Shown: positions 34,392-43,963, counted from the first letter of the stretch. The stretch is 64,000 nt of DNA from JAAXHF01 sp963665955 (GCA_965231765.1 OZ246887.1:620001-684000); one strand, 5' to 3'. The notes: generated from the letters alone by a model not told the origin. Numbers and translations are program-made.

Positions 34392-35390
34392 ATGGACACC
34401 ATCAACACCGTCACCGGCACCTGCACACCGCAAGAGCTCGGCGCAACGCTCGTTCATGAGCATTTGCTGATTGCCTGGTCGGGCTGGGAAGCGGATAGCA
34501 TCACGATAAAAGGCTTCAAGCGGGATGAGACGCTCAAGTTTTGTATTGACCGTCTGCAAGAACTTAAATCCCTCGGCGTTGGGACGTATATTGACCCGTG
34601 TCCATCGGATCTCGGCCGAGATGTCGATTTCATGGCTGAGGCTTCAGCCAAGTCTGGCATGCGCGTGATCTGCGCGACCGGCTTGTATAAGGAAGATCTG
34701 GGCGGCGCGTATTTCAAATTCTATATGCCTTTTGGGGTCGATGCGAATGCGATTGCCGAGGTATACGAAAAAGAAATCACCGACGGGATTGGTGATACGG
34801 GAATCAAAGCCGGTATTATCAAGTGCGCTACCGGCGTTCTCAAAAACGAAGCCGGTCGGCCACATATCACGCCCTACGAAGAAACCTGTTTACGAGCAGC
34901 TGCCCGTGCTCACAAGGCGACAGGGGCGCCGATCACCACTCATACAGATGAAGCTATGTTGGGGATCGAACAGCTGGAAATCTTCAAAAGCGAGGGAGCT
35001 GATCCGACCCGTGTGATCATTGGCCACTCTGGCGATACGGCCAACCTCCAGTACCATGCCTCCATCATGGACCAGGGCGCGTATCTGGGCTGCGATCGCT
35101 TTGGGCTGGAGTTTATCTTGCCGGATAAACTCCGCCTGGCATCCGTCATCGGCCTGTGTGGCATTGGCTATGCTGACCAGATCGTCTTATCCCATGATTC
35201 TGTTGGCTGCTTCAAAGGCCGGGCGATGACGCTGCCGCCTGACCAGCAACATCTGCTGGCCAATTGGGAACCTGGTCACCTGTTTAAACATTTGCTGCCA
35301 CTCATGCGGGAAGCCGGCGTGAGCGAAGAGAAGATTCAAGCCATGCTGGTGGATAACCCCTGCCGCTGGTTTGCTGGTAGTGCAGCCTAG
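34392..35390 (+). CDS. Phosphotriesterase-family lactonase-like protein
   Basis: 332 residues with the binuclear metal site of the PTE family: LVHEHLLIAW (His-x-His), IIKCATG with the carboxylatable Lys near residue 144, TTHTDEA, VIIGHSGDTA, and VLSHDSVG with the catalytic Asp. PTE-like lactonases open lactones; true phosphotriesterases are a small subset. AAAGGAGCG precedes the ATG. It lies 15 bases upstream of a PhyH-type dioxygenase gene, so the two are probably one transcript. Confidence 0.9.
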   Translation: MDTINTVTGTCTPQELGATLVHEHLLIAWSGWEADSITIKGFKRDETLKFCIDRLQELKSLGVGTYIDPCPSDLGRDVDFMAEASAKSGMRVICATGLYKEDLGGAYFKFYMPFGVDANAIAEVYEKEITDGIGDTGIKAGIIKCATGVLKNEAGRPHITPYEETCLRAAARAHKATGAPITTHTDEAMLGIEQLEIFKSEGADPTRVIIGHSGDTANLQYHASIMDQGAYLGCDRFGLEFILPDKLRLASVIGLCGIGYADQIVLSHDSVGCFKGRAMTLPPDQQHLLANWEPGHLFKHLLPLMREAGVSEEKIQAMLVDNPCRWFAGSAA

Positions 35391-35404
35391 CCAAGGAGAA
35401 CGCT

Positions 35405-36235
35405 ATGCCCGAAGCACCATTACGGAACCTCACCCCAGAAGAAATCATAGCCTTCTGGACTGACGGCGCAGTCTGCGCCCGGCAGGTCATGCCAAGTGCC
35501 TGGATTGATCGAATGGCAACTGCTGTCGAGCAGATCCTCGTCTCACCTGGTCCGGCTGGACAACAATGGAAGCGAGACCGTGGCTTCGCCCATGACCTCT
35601 ATATGTATACCTTTCATAAAGACTTCCGGGATTTTGTTTTTGAGTCGCCAGCGGTCCTGCTCATCAACCAGATCCTGAAGGCAACAACGGTCCGCTTCTT
35701 CTATGACCAGTTGTTTGTGAAGGAACCCGGCTCAACAGTGCGAACAGAGTGGCACCACGACATCACATTCTGGCCGGTTGCTGGCGAGCAGGTCTGCTCG
35801 ATGTGGCTGCCGCTTGATCCGGTCGACCGTGCATCGAGCGGATTAGAGTATATCCGTGGCTCGCACCGATGGCCGAATCGCTTTCAAGCGATCGCAATCA
35901 ATTTCGACGGAGAGCCGTTTGAGATCTTTCCACGGGCTGAGCTGGAAGAGGTCCCAAATATCAACGCGGACCGAGACCAGTATGACATCATCAGCTGGGA
36001 TTTTGAGCTGGGTGATGTCCTCTTGTTTCATCCAGCGACCGTGCATGGCTCAGGTGCAAACATTTCACAGACGCAACGGCGGCGTGCTTTTGCCTCCCGC
36101 TGGGTCGGCGATGATGTCGTCTTCACGAATTCGCCGGCGGAATGGCTCTTCCCCGGTACACATGAACTCAAGCGCAATGCCCCCGTGGACGGCCCCATGT
36201 TTCCAGTCGTGTGGCAAGAGGAGAGAGAGGCGTAG
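35405..36235 (+). CDS. Phytanoyl-CoA dioxygenase (PhyH) family protein
   Basis: 276 residues, Fe(II)/2-oxoglutarate dioxygenase fold. The HxD ligands are in TEWHHDITFWPV (about residue 120) and the distal His in HPATVHGSGANIS (about residue 215); an Arg follows in RRRAFASRW for 2-oxoglutarate. GGAG precedes the ATG. Relatives hydroxylate or halogenate lipids and secondary metabolites. It pairs with the PTE-like gene and has a second, unlinked relative at 42949-43797 in this window. Confidence 0.9.
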   Translation: MPEAPLRNLTPEEIIAFWTDGAVCARQVMPSAWIDRMATAVEQILVSPGPAGQQWKRDRGFAHDLYMYTFHKDFRDFVFESPAVLLINQILKATTVRFFYDQLFVKEPGSTVRTEWHHDITFWPVAGEQVCSMWLPLDPVDRASSGLEYIRGSHRWPNRFQAIAINFDGEPFEIFPRAELEEVPNINADRDQYDIISWDFELGDVLLFHPATVHGSGANISQTQRRRAFASRWVGDDVVFTNSPAEWLFPGTHELKRNAPVDGPMFPVVWQEEREA

Positions 36236-36269
36236 GAGCAGTTCTTGAAGAAGTGCAGCTGAGCGTTTT

Positions 36270-38057
36270 TTAGCTGGCCAAAACTGGAAGATCGATACAC
36301 GATGGTCGTTCCTCACTATGGTGCACCACATTGGTCGCGATCTGGATGTCGGCCTCGGTATCGTTGGCCAGCACGGCGTTGCCGCTATTCGTGTTGCGGG
36401 CCCGACGGGGGAAGTTACTGCTGGTGATATCCACTTGCAAACGGCTCCCGGCCTGAAAGGTGTGATGGATATCGGCCAAGTGAATCCTCACCTCGTACAC
36501 CTGATCAGACGCTAAGTGCTGCGGGCCAGCCGCCGGATTGCGATACATCGCCCGCACGACCCCGTCCATCAGCAGCATAGTGTTTCCATCCGGTTGCCGC
36601 TCAATCAGCTTCGCCACAAAGTCAGTATCACGACAGTTCGATTGGACATGCAGTGTGACATAGACCGCTCCCGCGATGGTCAGATCTTCGTCTAAGACCT
36701 CGCCCTGATAGATCAATCCATAGTTCGGCAATGCCTGCACCGGGCGTTGATCACGCGGTCCGGCCTCTATCAGCATATTCCGACCACCGAGTGTTGGAAT
36801 CGGACGCTTGGGATCGTACTCGTAGCTTCCCGCGTCACCGTTCGGACCGTCAGCACTTAAACGTCCGTCGCCAGTGAGATACAGCCGCTGCGGAACGGTC
36901 CCAGACGGCGGCCATTGCTCGGCATGGCACCAATCAGTGGCGACGTAGTTCTTCTGATCTGCGATCCATGACTGGGGCGCATAGAAAACCGCTGGCTCAT
37001 CGACAATCTGAGTCGGCTCCCCTTTGAGCCAATGGTCAAACCACTCAAAGTACGGATCACGCGGCCAGAAATTATTTTCATACACGAAATAATGAGCGTT
37101 TGGTCCGATCCACAACCATTGGTTGCCAACCCGGGCTTGAATATCGGCAAAAGCGGCCAATACGCTGGTCTGAAAAATATCAAACCAAGTTGTGACATGG
37201 AAGCCGGGGACATTGATTGTTTGACGAAAGTTGTGCCGCGCCCGAAATTCATCAGGCGCAGGATGGCTAATAATTTCGTCCAAATACGGCTGCCACACCG
37301 AGAAGTCTGGATACCCAATCATCGGCAAACGCATCCAGTCCTCTGAATCAATGAAAGGCGGATTTGCCTGCCGGGCGGCATCCAGGGCCGTATATCGTGC
37401 GTTGGCCGAATCGGCGCTGGCGTCCAAAGCCTCTGCACTCAGTCCGTGCCGCTGCATGACCGCTTCGCGGTGGGAAGCCGACAAACCCGGAATATTTCGT
37501 GCGACCCATAGCCATAAGCGCTCCATCTGGATCGATTGGCCCTCATAGACAACGTCGTCATAGATACTTGATCCACCGACTTGGGTAAAAAACGCACGTA
37601 CACTGGGGTGGCACAGGGAGGCCGCAGCCAGTGCCGTCGTTGCTCCGGCTGACGAGCCTGATAGCCCGACGTACTGATTTGACCAGGATTCACCTGCGAT
37701 CCATTCAAGCGTATCAAATCCGTCCGTCGCATCGTCTCCATAGACATGGTCTTCGCCTTCAGAGCCGTAGCGCCCCCGTGTATCTTGGTAGACTGCGGCA
37801 TAACCACGGCTCACAATTTCGCGCCAACCACGCAAGAGAGAGCCACGCAGTGGGGCCTTGGAATCCGGCAACCAGCCCTTGGTACAGTCGGTGACGTTCT
37901 GGCCTTCGGGTGCAGTAATACCGTAGGGGGTGCGCTGCATAATGACCGGATAGCGCGGCCCGCCACTTTCCGGCAGGAATACAAACGTATTGAGCCGGAT
38001 GCCATCCCGCACCGGTACCATAGCCTGGAAACACCGCGCTCCATCAATAATCTGCAT
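36270..38057 (-). CDS. CocE/NonD family hydrolase
   Basis: 595 residues from the ATG at 38057 (MQIIDGARCFQAMVPVRDGI), where family similarity begins. The alpha/beta-hydrolase part has RGYAAVYQDTRGRYGSEGED and the nucleophile elbow YVGLSGSSAGATTALA with catalytic Ser; the X-Pro dipeptidyl-peptidase C-terminal jelly roll runs from about residue 380 to the end. The enzyme hydrolyses esters or amides, as cocaine esterase or acylpeptidase do. The frame extends in frame to an ATG at 38132, but that part is a monooxygenase relic (listed separately). Confidence 0.9.
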   Translation of the reverse strand: MQIIDGARCFQAMVPVRDGIRLNTFVFLPESGGPRYPVIMQRTPYGITAPEGQNVTDCTKGWLPDSKAPLRGSLLRGWREIVSRGYAAVYQDTRGRYGSEGEDHVYGDDATDGFDTLEWIAGESWSNQYVGLSGSSAGATTALAAASLCHPSVRAFFTQVGGSSIYDDVVYEGQSIQMERLWLWVARNIPGLSASHREAVMQRHGLSAEALDASADSANARYTALDAARQANPPFIDSEDWMRLPMIGYPDFSVWQPYLDEIISHPAPDEFRARHNFRQTINVPGFHVTTWFDIFQTSVLAAFADIQARVGNQWLWIGPNAHYFVYENNFWPRDPYFEWFDHWLKGEPTQIVDEPAVFYAPQSWIADQKNYVATDWCHAEQWPPSGTVPQRLYLTGDGRLSADGPNGDAGSYEYDPKRPIPTLGGRNMLIEAGPRDQRPVQALPNYGLIYQGEVLDEDLTIAGAVYVTLHVQSNCRDTDFVAKLIERQPDGNTMLLMDGVVRAMYRNPAAGPQHLASDQVYEVRIHLADIHHTFQAGSRLQVDITSSNFPRRARNTNSGNAVLANDTEADIQIATNVVHHSEERPSCIDLPVLAS

Positions 38058-38132
38058 AAGAGCTCTTTTCTTCAGTGGGTAATCGGGACCAACTGTGTCT
38101 AGCAGCTCAGTCTTGTCGCCGGGCGCCGACAT
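38058..38132 (-). pseudogene. Monooxygenase relic fused in frame to the CocE-like gene
   Basis: The 25 codons before the CocE domain read APGDKTELLDTVGPDYPLKK then RAL. They match IGDKTELLDKVVPTYPPFGK and RML of the BVMO at 43964-45907 almost residue for residue. The start codon at 38132 lies just upstream, so a chimeric protein may be made. A deletion that joined a lost BVMO to the hydrolase gene explains it. Confidence 0.65.
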
Positions 38133-38286
38133 AATGTTGATTTGCAGTATTTGATTGGCACCGGCATGTGTGGGGTCGGGGCAGCCCTTTTCTCTCTCTC
38201 CCCCAGGGAGAGGGAGAAAAGGGGGAAGGCTCGCTAAGCTGAGGAGTCCCGTCGAGTGGATAAGCGCAGCGCCTCCACCACAAACG

Positions 38287-39423
38287 TTAGTTCAAATTAT
38301 AGAACTGCATCGCCCCCTCAGCCAACACTGTCCGTCTCTGAGCCTCCGGCAGCTTTTCGGCAATTTGCTCTGGAGCGCCAGGGAAGAAGCCGTCAGGATG
38401 CGGATAATCGGTCGCCCACAGAATTTTGTGCGGGCCAACGTAATCCACCAAATGGGTCAGATTCCCTTCAACCGGTTCATACGAAATCCAGCACTGACGC
38501 TTGAAATACTCGCTTGGCAGCATGGTCAGTGGGGAATCATTGAACAGCGCCTTGTCCTCATAATGGCGGTCCATACGGTCGAGCCACGGGGCCATCCAGC
38601 CACCGCCTGACTCCAGAAAACCAATCCTGACTTTGGGGAAACGCTCACACACTCCGTCCCAGATGACCGATAAGGCAGCCAGCATCATTTCCATAGTGTG
38701 CGACACCATATGCCGCGCACCAAAACTCTTGAAGCGATCCACTCCAACAGCTGGCATGCCACCCGTCCCCTCGTGAACCCCGACCGAAAAGTCGAGATCC
38801 TGGGCTTCGGCCCAAAACACGTCATAATCCCGATGGCCTAACATTTTGTCGTTATACGGATTCGGACGGAGAAAACCGGCCCGCATGCCCAGCTCATTCC
38901 GGGCATAACGCATCTCTTCAACCGCCAGCTCAATCGACTGCATCGGCAGCATAGCTACGCCAAATAGCCGATCTGGGTACGGTTGACAGTAATCGGCCAG
39001 CCAGCGGTTGTACGCTCGGCTGGCAGCCGCGGCAAGCGCCGGGTCTTGGATCGCGCCAGCAAACAGGCCAAGGCTCGGATACAGAAAGGCTGCATCAATG
39101 CCATCCTGGTCCATATCCGGAATCCGGGCGTGCGGATCAAAACCGCCCTTGCGTCCCTGAGTATATTCCATGTCAATCGGCACCTTTGCTGCGTGGAGCC
39201 ACTTGCCATCAACTTTCTCACGCACCCCAATCGCCCCGATCAGCCCCAGTCCTGCTGGCGGGCCGAGCAATTTGCCTTCTATCTGCAGGCGATCTTTGCC
39301 ATCCGTGTCAATGATAAGCTCAGGAGCCCGATCACGGTACTGTGGATCGATATACTCCCGCCAAAAATTACGCGGTTCTAAGACATGAGCATCGGAATCA
39401 ATCACATTATACGTACGTCCCAT
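38287..39423 (-). CDS. Amidohydrolase family protein, 378 aa
   Basis: PF04909-type enzyme starting MGRTYNVIDSDAHVLEP, with GAGGAGGG before the ATG. Later motifs are MDQDGIDAAFLYPSLGL, SVGVHEGTGGMPAVG with His, RIGFLESGGGWMAPWLDRMD and ILWATDYPHPDGFF with the catalytic Asp. It is most like the 393-residue protein at 41651-42832. The acyl or aromatic substrate is unknown. Between it and the CocE gene lie only about 150 bases with a small CTC-rich hairpin near 38195. Confidence 0.92.
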   Translation of the reverse strand: MGRTYNVIDSDAHVLEPRNFWREYIDPQYRDRAPELIIDTDGKDRLQIEGKLLGPPAGLGLIGAIGVREKVDGKWLHAAKVPIDMEYTQGRKGGFDPHARIPDMDQDGIDAAFLYPSLGLFAGAIQDPALAAAASRAYNRWLADYCQPYPDRLFGVAMLPMQSIELAVEEMRYARNELGMRAGFLRPNPYNDKMLGHRDYDVFWAEAQDLDFSVGVHEGTGGMPAVGVDRFKSFGARHMVSHTMEMMLAALSVIWDGVCERFPKVRIGFLESGGGWMAPWLDRMDRHYEDKALFNDSPLTMLPSEYFKRQCWISYEPVEGNLTHLVDYVGPHKILWATDYPHPDGFFPGAPEQIAEKLPEAQRRTVLAEGAMQFYNLN

Positions 39424-39526
39424 GGCTTCCCTCCTCTAGGATTTCTATAGCAGATTGTTGCCGCACATCAATCCGAACAAAACGTCTTGCTGAACAACAC
39501 ATCTTGCCGACGCCTCCTGATTTCTT

Positions 39527-39597
39527 GTCACCTGCGTGACTGAATCGTCTGATGCGAAGTCAAAAATGAGCAGGTCTGTCACCTGGGTGACAGACCT
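39527..39597. repeat. Two related palindromes GTCACCTGSGTGAC
   Basis: The first is GTCACCTGCGTGAC at 39527-39540. The second is longer: AGGTCTGTCACC (39572-39583), TG, GGTGACAGACCT (39586-39597), a perfect 12-bp arm pair. Their centres are 51 bp apart. Similar GTCACC/GGTGAC palindromes are common near integrase-type elements; they could be element ends or operators. Confidence 0.7.
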
Positions 39598-39729
39598 TGT
39601 CTTGCCGCGCTGAGTGGGAAAGGCGTAGAGATGGGGGCAGACGGTTTAGCAACCGGCACGCTGCACCAAAGGGAACTCCCCATCCTTCGGTCAGTCACAC
39701 ACTGCGAGAGAGAGTCTCCTCCGCAGTTT

Positions 39730-39787
39730 GCCAGGAAGAGAAGCCGGCCACAGGTTCACCCTCCTTTTTCCTGCGGCCGGCTTCTCT
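39730..39787. terminator. Possible hairpin with GAAGCCGGCC arms
   Basis: GAGAAGCCGGCC near 39739-39750 pairs with GGCCGGCTTCTC near 39775-39786, about 12 bp with a loop of 24 bases, followed by TTCGGTTTTCC. It could stop transcription from the left, although no plus-strand gene ends close by. Confidence 0.5.
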
Positions 39788-39810
39788 TCGGTTTTCCTGA
39801 AACGCTGTAA

Positions 39811-40062
39811 ATGCAAATGGAGAAAGAAAAAATAATGCCACAAGAAACCAAGATGACCTCAACGATGACCTCGATGACCGCAGCTGCTGAACCCCATCCA
39901 CATGGAACCCAGGCCCTCGTTGATTATCTAATCCATCATCCGTGTGACCTCCGCGATATCTGCCAGCTGATGCGCCGGTTTCAACTCTCTGCCGAATCTT
40001 GCACCCGCGCTCTCGAATTGTGGGAAGAGCAAACCCTCGCTCCTGAGACACCCCACGCCTAA
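39811..40062 (+). CDS. Small protein of unknown function
   Basis: Up to 83 residues; the ATG at 39835 (MPQETKMTSTMTS) with GGAGAAAG upstream is the more likely start, giving 75. After a Thr/Met-rich head comes one helical unit, ALVDYLIHHPCDLRDICQLM and RRFQLSAESCTRALELWEEQ, which has the look of a winged-helix or small helical bundle. I do not recognise a family, and the gene may not be expressed. It is isolated between minus-strand amidohydrolases. The 40063-40323 gap holds nothing I can name. Confidence 0.4.
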   Translation: MQMEKEKIMPQETKMTSTMTSMTAAAEPHPHGTQALVDYLIHHPCDLRDICQLMRRFQLSAESCTRALELWEEQTLAPETPHA

Positions 40063-40323
40063 GACACGATACCGTTTGCCCAAGTCCTCCTCGCCTTTTC
40101 CTTATTCTCGCCATAATCCATCAATAGACGGACGTCTCTTTTCACTTTTACTCTCCTAGTAAACCCCTGTCACGCAGAAAAAAGACAGGTAAGGAAATGT
40201 GGAAGAGTGCATCTGGGCAGCGGTGACTCCTCTGCCCAGACTACGAAGATGACTGACAGAAGAAGCCCCCGACCAATACCGCCGTCAGCAGCTTCCCCTG
40301 CCTATCACATCAATGGCAGTCTA

Positions 40324-41517
40324 TTACGCGGCGAGCGCCGTCTCGCGCTTGGCCTCGTCCTGAGCCGTGGGCTCTTCCACTTTGTACAGTTTCTGGCCGT
40401 TCTCCCACAGGATCTTGTTCCGTACTGACTCTTCGCAGTCGGACAGCCCACCCTTGATCCGCTCGTGGACCTCGTCCCCATACAGCGAGGTCGGATGCGG
40501 AAAGTCGGTTTCGAACAGAATGTTATCAGCCCCGACCTTATCGATCAGCCGCCGTGGCGCAACCTGCTCAAACCAGTAGCAGGCGTATACGTTGCGGGCG
40601 AAGTATTCCGAAGGCAGCAGATCAAATTCCGGATGTTCCTTGGAGACCCCGTTACCCTGGAACTGATAATCGAGCGCTTCGAGGGCAAACGGAATCCAAC
40701 CAATCCCACTCTCAACCGAGATGAACTTAATATCCGGATGGCGCGCCAGCACCCCAGACATGATCAAGTCATTCAGCTGCATACCGTTTCTCAAGAAGAT
40801 ATCAACCGACAGTTCGGTAAAAGCGGCCATCTTGCCGTAGGAACTGATTTTCTCTTGCAGCAGGCCCATTTCCATGTTGCCCGAGCCAATGTGAAAGCTG
40901 AGCGGCAAGTCCAATTCGACCGCAACTTCCCATACCGGACTCCACTGCGCGTCGCCCAAAAACGGCTGACCCAGGGATTGCGGATCGCCCGTAAAGAGGA
41001 TGCCCTTGTGGCCCATAGCCGCACACCGGCGGATTTCCTTGACAGCAGCGTCGACATCCCAAAACGGCAGTGAGGTGATCGGCAGCAAGCGCCGCGAGTC
41101 AGCCGACGCCCACTCCGTCTGCCAATCGTTGTAGATCTGCACGCAGGTGAGCATCAGCTCAGGATCATTCAACTTCAAGAACTCCTGCGCACCGAAACCA
41201 CCAACGTTGGGATACATGACCATGGCCCAGATGCCCATCTTGTCCATGTATTTGAGCCGTTCATTGGCATCGTATGCTCCAGGGTGCATCTCCTCGTAGT
41301 TTTTGGGCGGGTTGCTGAAATCTCCCACTCCAGCGGTCGCGGTCAAACCAGGGCTGGCCAGCATCGGCGCACCTCCCACGATCCACGCCAGGCTGCCATC
41401 ATTCTTCGTTTCGATACGTGGGACAAGGTCTTTCATCGAAGCCGGTGCTCGGCTCGTCCACAGATCCGGACTTTCGGTGACGTGCGTGTCAACGTCGATA
41501 ATTGTGTAACCATTCAT
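40324..41517 (-). CDS. Amidohydrolase family protein, 397 aa
   Basis: Starts MNGYTIIDVDTHVTESPDLW with AAGGAGGG upstream. Metal and substrate motifs: IIDVDTHVTE, LPLSFHIGSGNMEMG, FISVESGIGWIPFALEALDY and LFETDFPHPTSLYG. It carries an extra segment near residues 215-240 (EMGLLQEKISSYGKMAAFTE) relative to its neighbours. Same enzyme class as the genes at 38287 and 41651, which lie on the same strand; the three may form an expanded set with different substrates. Confidence 0.92.
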   Translation of the reverse strand: MNGYTIIDVDTHVTESPDLWTSRAPASMKDLVPRIETKNDGSLAWIVGGAPMLASPGLTATAGVGDFSNPPKNYEEMHPGAYDANERLKYMDKMGIWAMVMYPNVGGFGAQEFLKLNDPELMLTCVQIYNDWQTEWASADSRRLLPITSLPFWDVDAAVKEIRRCAAMGHKGILFTGDPQSLGQPFLGDAQWSPVWEVAVELDLPLSFHIGSGNMEMGLLQEKISSYGKMAAFTELSVDIFLRNGMQLNDLIMSGVLARHPDIKFISVESGIGWIPFALEALDYQFQGNGVSKEHPEFDLLPSEYFARNVYACYWFEQVAPRRLIDKVGADNILFETDFPHPTSLYGDEVHERIKGGLSDCEESVRNKILWENGQKLYKVEEPTAQDEAKRETALAA

Positions 41518-41650
41518 AGTATCCCTCCTTCTTCGTTATCAGCGGATCGCTGCAAATTTCGACTCATCTTGGGCCAGCCTTTCACACTCCCAAGGCAGAT
41601 TGCAAGGCTCACAGACACCCCCGCCGTGTGGTCTCACCTTGCGCTGCCAG

Positions 41651-42832
41651 CTAACTCCCAGCCGTGCAATTATACACACGCCGAACATTCTCGCCTAAGA
41701 CTTGGAGCCGCGCCTGCGCGGGCATCTTTGCCGTGAGTTGCTCAAGCTCTGTAATATAATTTCCAGTATGATCGGGGTGAGGAAAGTCAGATGCCCAGAA
41801 GAAACGATCTGCCCCTAGCAGGTCAACCATAGCTGGCAACGATTTTTCGTCCGGATCGGCGGAGATCCACACATTGCGTTTGAAGTATTCACTCGGGCGC
41901 TCTTTGATCGGCAGTGAGCGTCCAATAATGCTGTCGTACACTGCATCCATTCTATCCAGCCAATAACTTGCCCAGCCCGCACCAACCTCAAGAATCACGA
42001 GTTTGAGTTTCGGGAATTTCTCAAACGTGCCGTACTGCATGAAGCTCACCAGGGCATGCCGTATAGAATCGGAAGCAGTCACGTTGAGAAAGAAACTCTG
42101 CTTGCGGACATACTCCAGATCGTAGCGACCAGGCAACGCCCATTGGGGTTCGAGTGACGGATGGATGCCGAGCGGCACATTAAGCTCCTGGGCTTTCGCA
42201 AACAAGACGTCATGGTCCGGATGCGCGTGCGGTTTGCGGGTCATAACAAACTGAACAACCCAGCCGCCTTTGCAGCCCGCTTTGACTGCCCGTTCTAACT
42301 CTTCGGCCGCGGCGTGTGGATCGCCCAGGGAAAGATGCGCAACAGGGATCAAGCGACCGCCCGTGTCCGAGCACCAGTCTACGATCCAGCGGTTGTAGGC
42401 CCGACACATGGCCTGAGCATAGTCCACGTCTTCACATTCTGTTTCCCACGAAAGGTCGACACTGGGGTACACAATTGCAGCGTCGAGTCCCTCTAAATCG
42501 AGGCGTTGCATGCGCTGCTTGGCGTCCCTCGCGCCGAGCAGAAACTCCTCGCCATAGTGCTGGCGCGGGTCGAACTCACCCTTCTCGCGGGTCACCTGCC
42601 CCATCGAACCGATACCGGAGAACACGCCCTTGCGACTGACCCGTGAGGGCTTGCCACAGATCTCCAAATAATCCAGGCCTTGATCGTCAACCTTGATACG
42701 GACCGCCGTTGATCGGTACTTGGATTCACAATGCGTCTCCCACAGGTCGGCGGCCTCAAGAATATGGCCGTCAGCGTCTACAGCTCCCTTAAATTTAAGT
42801 TTGTCGATATTCTCTTCGATGATACGCGACAT
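41651..42832 (-). CDS. Amidohydrolase family protein, 393 aa
   Basis: AAGGAGG lies before the ATG. Motifs: FKGAVDADGHILEAADLW, DLEGLDAAIVYPSVDLSW, PLGIHPSLEPQW, LVILEVGAGWASYWLDRMDA and FWASDFPHPDHTGNYI. The arrangement is that of PF04909 decarboxylase/hydrolases. It lies 133 bases upstream of the 397-residue paralogue and 116 bases downstream of a PhyH gene on the same strand, so the three could be transcribed together. Confidence 0.92.
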   Translation of the reverse strand: MSRIIEENIDKLKFKGAVDADGHILEAADLWETHCESKYRSTAVRIKVDDQGLDYLEICGKPSRVSRKGVFSGIGSMGQVTREKGEFDPRQHYGEEFLLGARDAKQRMQRLDLEGLDAAIVYPSVDLSWETECEDVDYAQAMCRAYNRWIVDWCSDTGGRLIPVAHLSLGDPHAAAEELERAVKAGCKGGWVVQFVMTRKPHAHPDHDVLFAKAQELNVPLGIHPSLEPQWALPGRYDLEYVRKQSFFLNVTASDSIRHALVSFMQYGTFEKFPKLKLVILEVGAGWASYWLDRMDAVYDSIIGRSLPIKERPSEYFKRNVWISADPDEKSLPAMVDLLGADRFFWASDFPHPDHTGNYITELEQLTAKMPAQARLQVLGENVRRVYNCTAGS

Positions 42833-42948
42833 TACGTCCTCCTTATTTCATTTTTGATTTGATGGATCTGTCAATATATTCTGCGATATATCTCGTCTGC
42901 GTATGTCTCGCGACTAAGGACAAGGAGCGGCTGCTGAGCCGCTGCACA

Positions 42949-43797
42949 TCAGGTCCGATGAGTATCCCAGTTGGTGCCGTGATAGAGGATCTTACGCCGC
43001 TCTTCTGCCGAGGTTTCGTGGAAGGCAACCGACACCGGGTCGAAGTCGTATCGCGGCTCTGGCTCAATCTCAAAGAAGCCGTGTGTGTCGCTGCCCCGCA
43101 CCAGCGCTGCGCTGTCGTGATCAGAGCGAACTTGGCGGGCATCAGGCGGGATATAGCGTATGGCAAGACCAATGCGCCGATCTTCAGTCGTGTTTGGATG
43201 CGATGCATGCGCGATGCGAAACGCAAAAATTTTGGCCGCGCCAGTATCGACCTCCAGGCTGACCGCTCGGTCCTCGTCGATTCCGCTGATCTCTTGGCCG
43301 CGTGTCAGCATATTGTCTTCATGATAGGTCTCGACATGGGCGAGATCAGGTCCGGTATGGCTGCCGGGCAGTACCCGCATGCAACCGCTTTCAATTGTTG
43401 ACGGTGACAGCGCAATCCACACGGTGACCAGTTTGCTGGTATCGAGTCCCCAATACTGGCTGTCCTGATGCCAAGACACAAACTGGGGCGAGCACGCCTC
43501 CTTGATCCACCAGTCCGTCGACCAGACCAGGAGATTTGGCCCAATCAAGTCTTCGACGGCATCCAGAATATTGGGAGCGCGGATCAGGTCAGATAACCAT
43601 TTGAACAACAGATGGCCTTTGTACCGAGGCGCGCCATGCAGTGGCCCGCCGGTGCTTGCCTCGTACGCCTCTAACTGGCGACGCAGCTCGCCCGCTTCTT
43701 CTTTTGATATAGCTTGGATCGGCAGATAATAGCCATCTTGGTGGAACTGTTCGATGGCCTGGGTGCTGAGTGCTTTTGGCATTGACTGCGACTCCAT
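42949..43797 (-). CDS. Phytanoyl-CoA dioxygenase (PhyH) family protein
   Basis: 282 residues, or 277 if the second ATG at 43782, which also has GGAG upstream, is used. Fe(II) ligands: FVSWHQDSQYWGLD (His-x-Asp, about residue 110) and FRIAHASHPNTTEDRR with the distal His and an Arg for 2-oxoglutarate. GCMRVLPGSHTGPDLAH is the usual loop between them. Oxygenates an unknown small molecule. It is only distantly similar to the PhyH gene at 35405-36235. Confidence 0.9.
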   Translation of the reverse strand: MESQSMPKALSTQAIEQFHQDGYYLPIQAISKEEAGELRRQLEAYEASTGGPLHGAPRYKGHLLFKWLSDLIRAPNILDAVEDLIGPNLLVWSTDWWIKEACSPQFVSWHQDSQYWGLDTSKLVTVWIALSPSTIESGCMRVLPGSHTGPDLAHVETYHEDNMLTRGQEISGIDEDRAVSLEVDTGAAKIFAFRIAHASHPNTTEDRRIGLAIRYIPPDARQVRSDHDSAALVRGSDTHGFFEIEPEPRYDFDPVSVAFHETSAEERRKILYHGTNWDTHRT

Positions 43798-43963
43798 TAC
43801 TCTATTACCCCTTGTACCTCATGACTCTTTCATTCGTGGAGAGGTCAGTGGTGGATGCGCTCCGCTTATCCATCCTACGTTCTTCCCACACATAAAATTA
43901 AGTGTCACAAGGTATGAGGACTCGACACAATACAGATTGATAAATTCTATATATATGTTCTGC

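Larger units (their letters stand above)
39424..39810. other. Intergenic region with paired palindromes
   Basis: About 390 bases without a convincing gene. It holds the two related palindromes listed separately; further right, near 39730-39790, another imperfect repeat (GAAGCCGGCC / GGCCGGCTTC) occurs as a hairpin. Transcription diverges from here. Confidence 0.5.
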
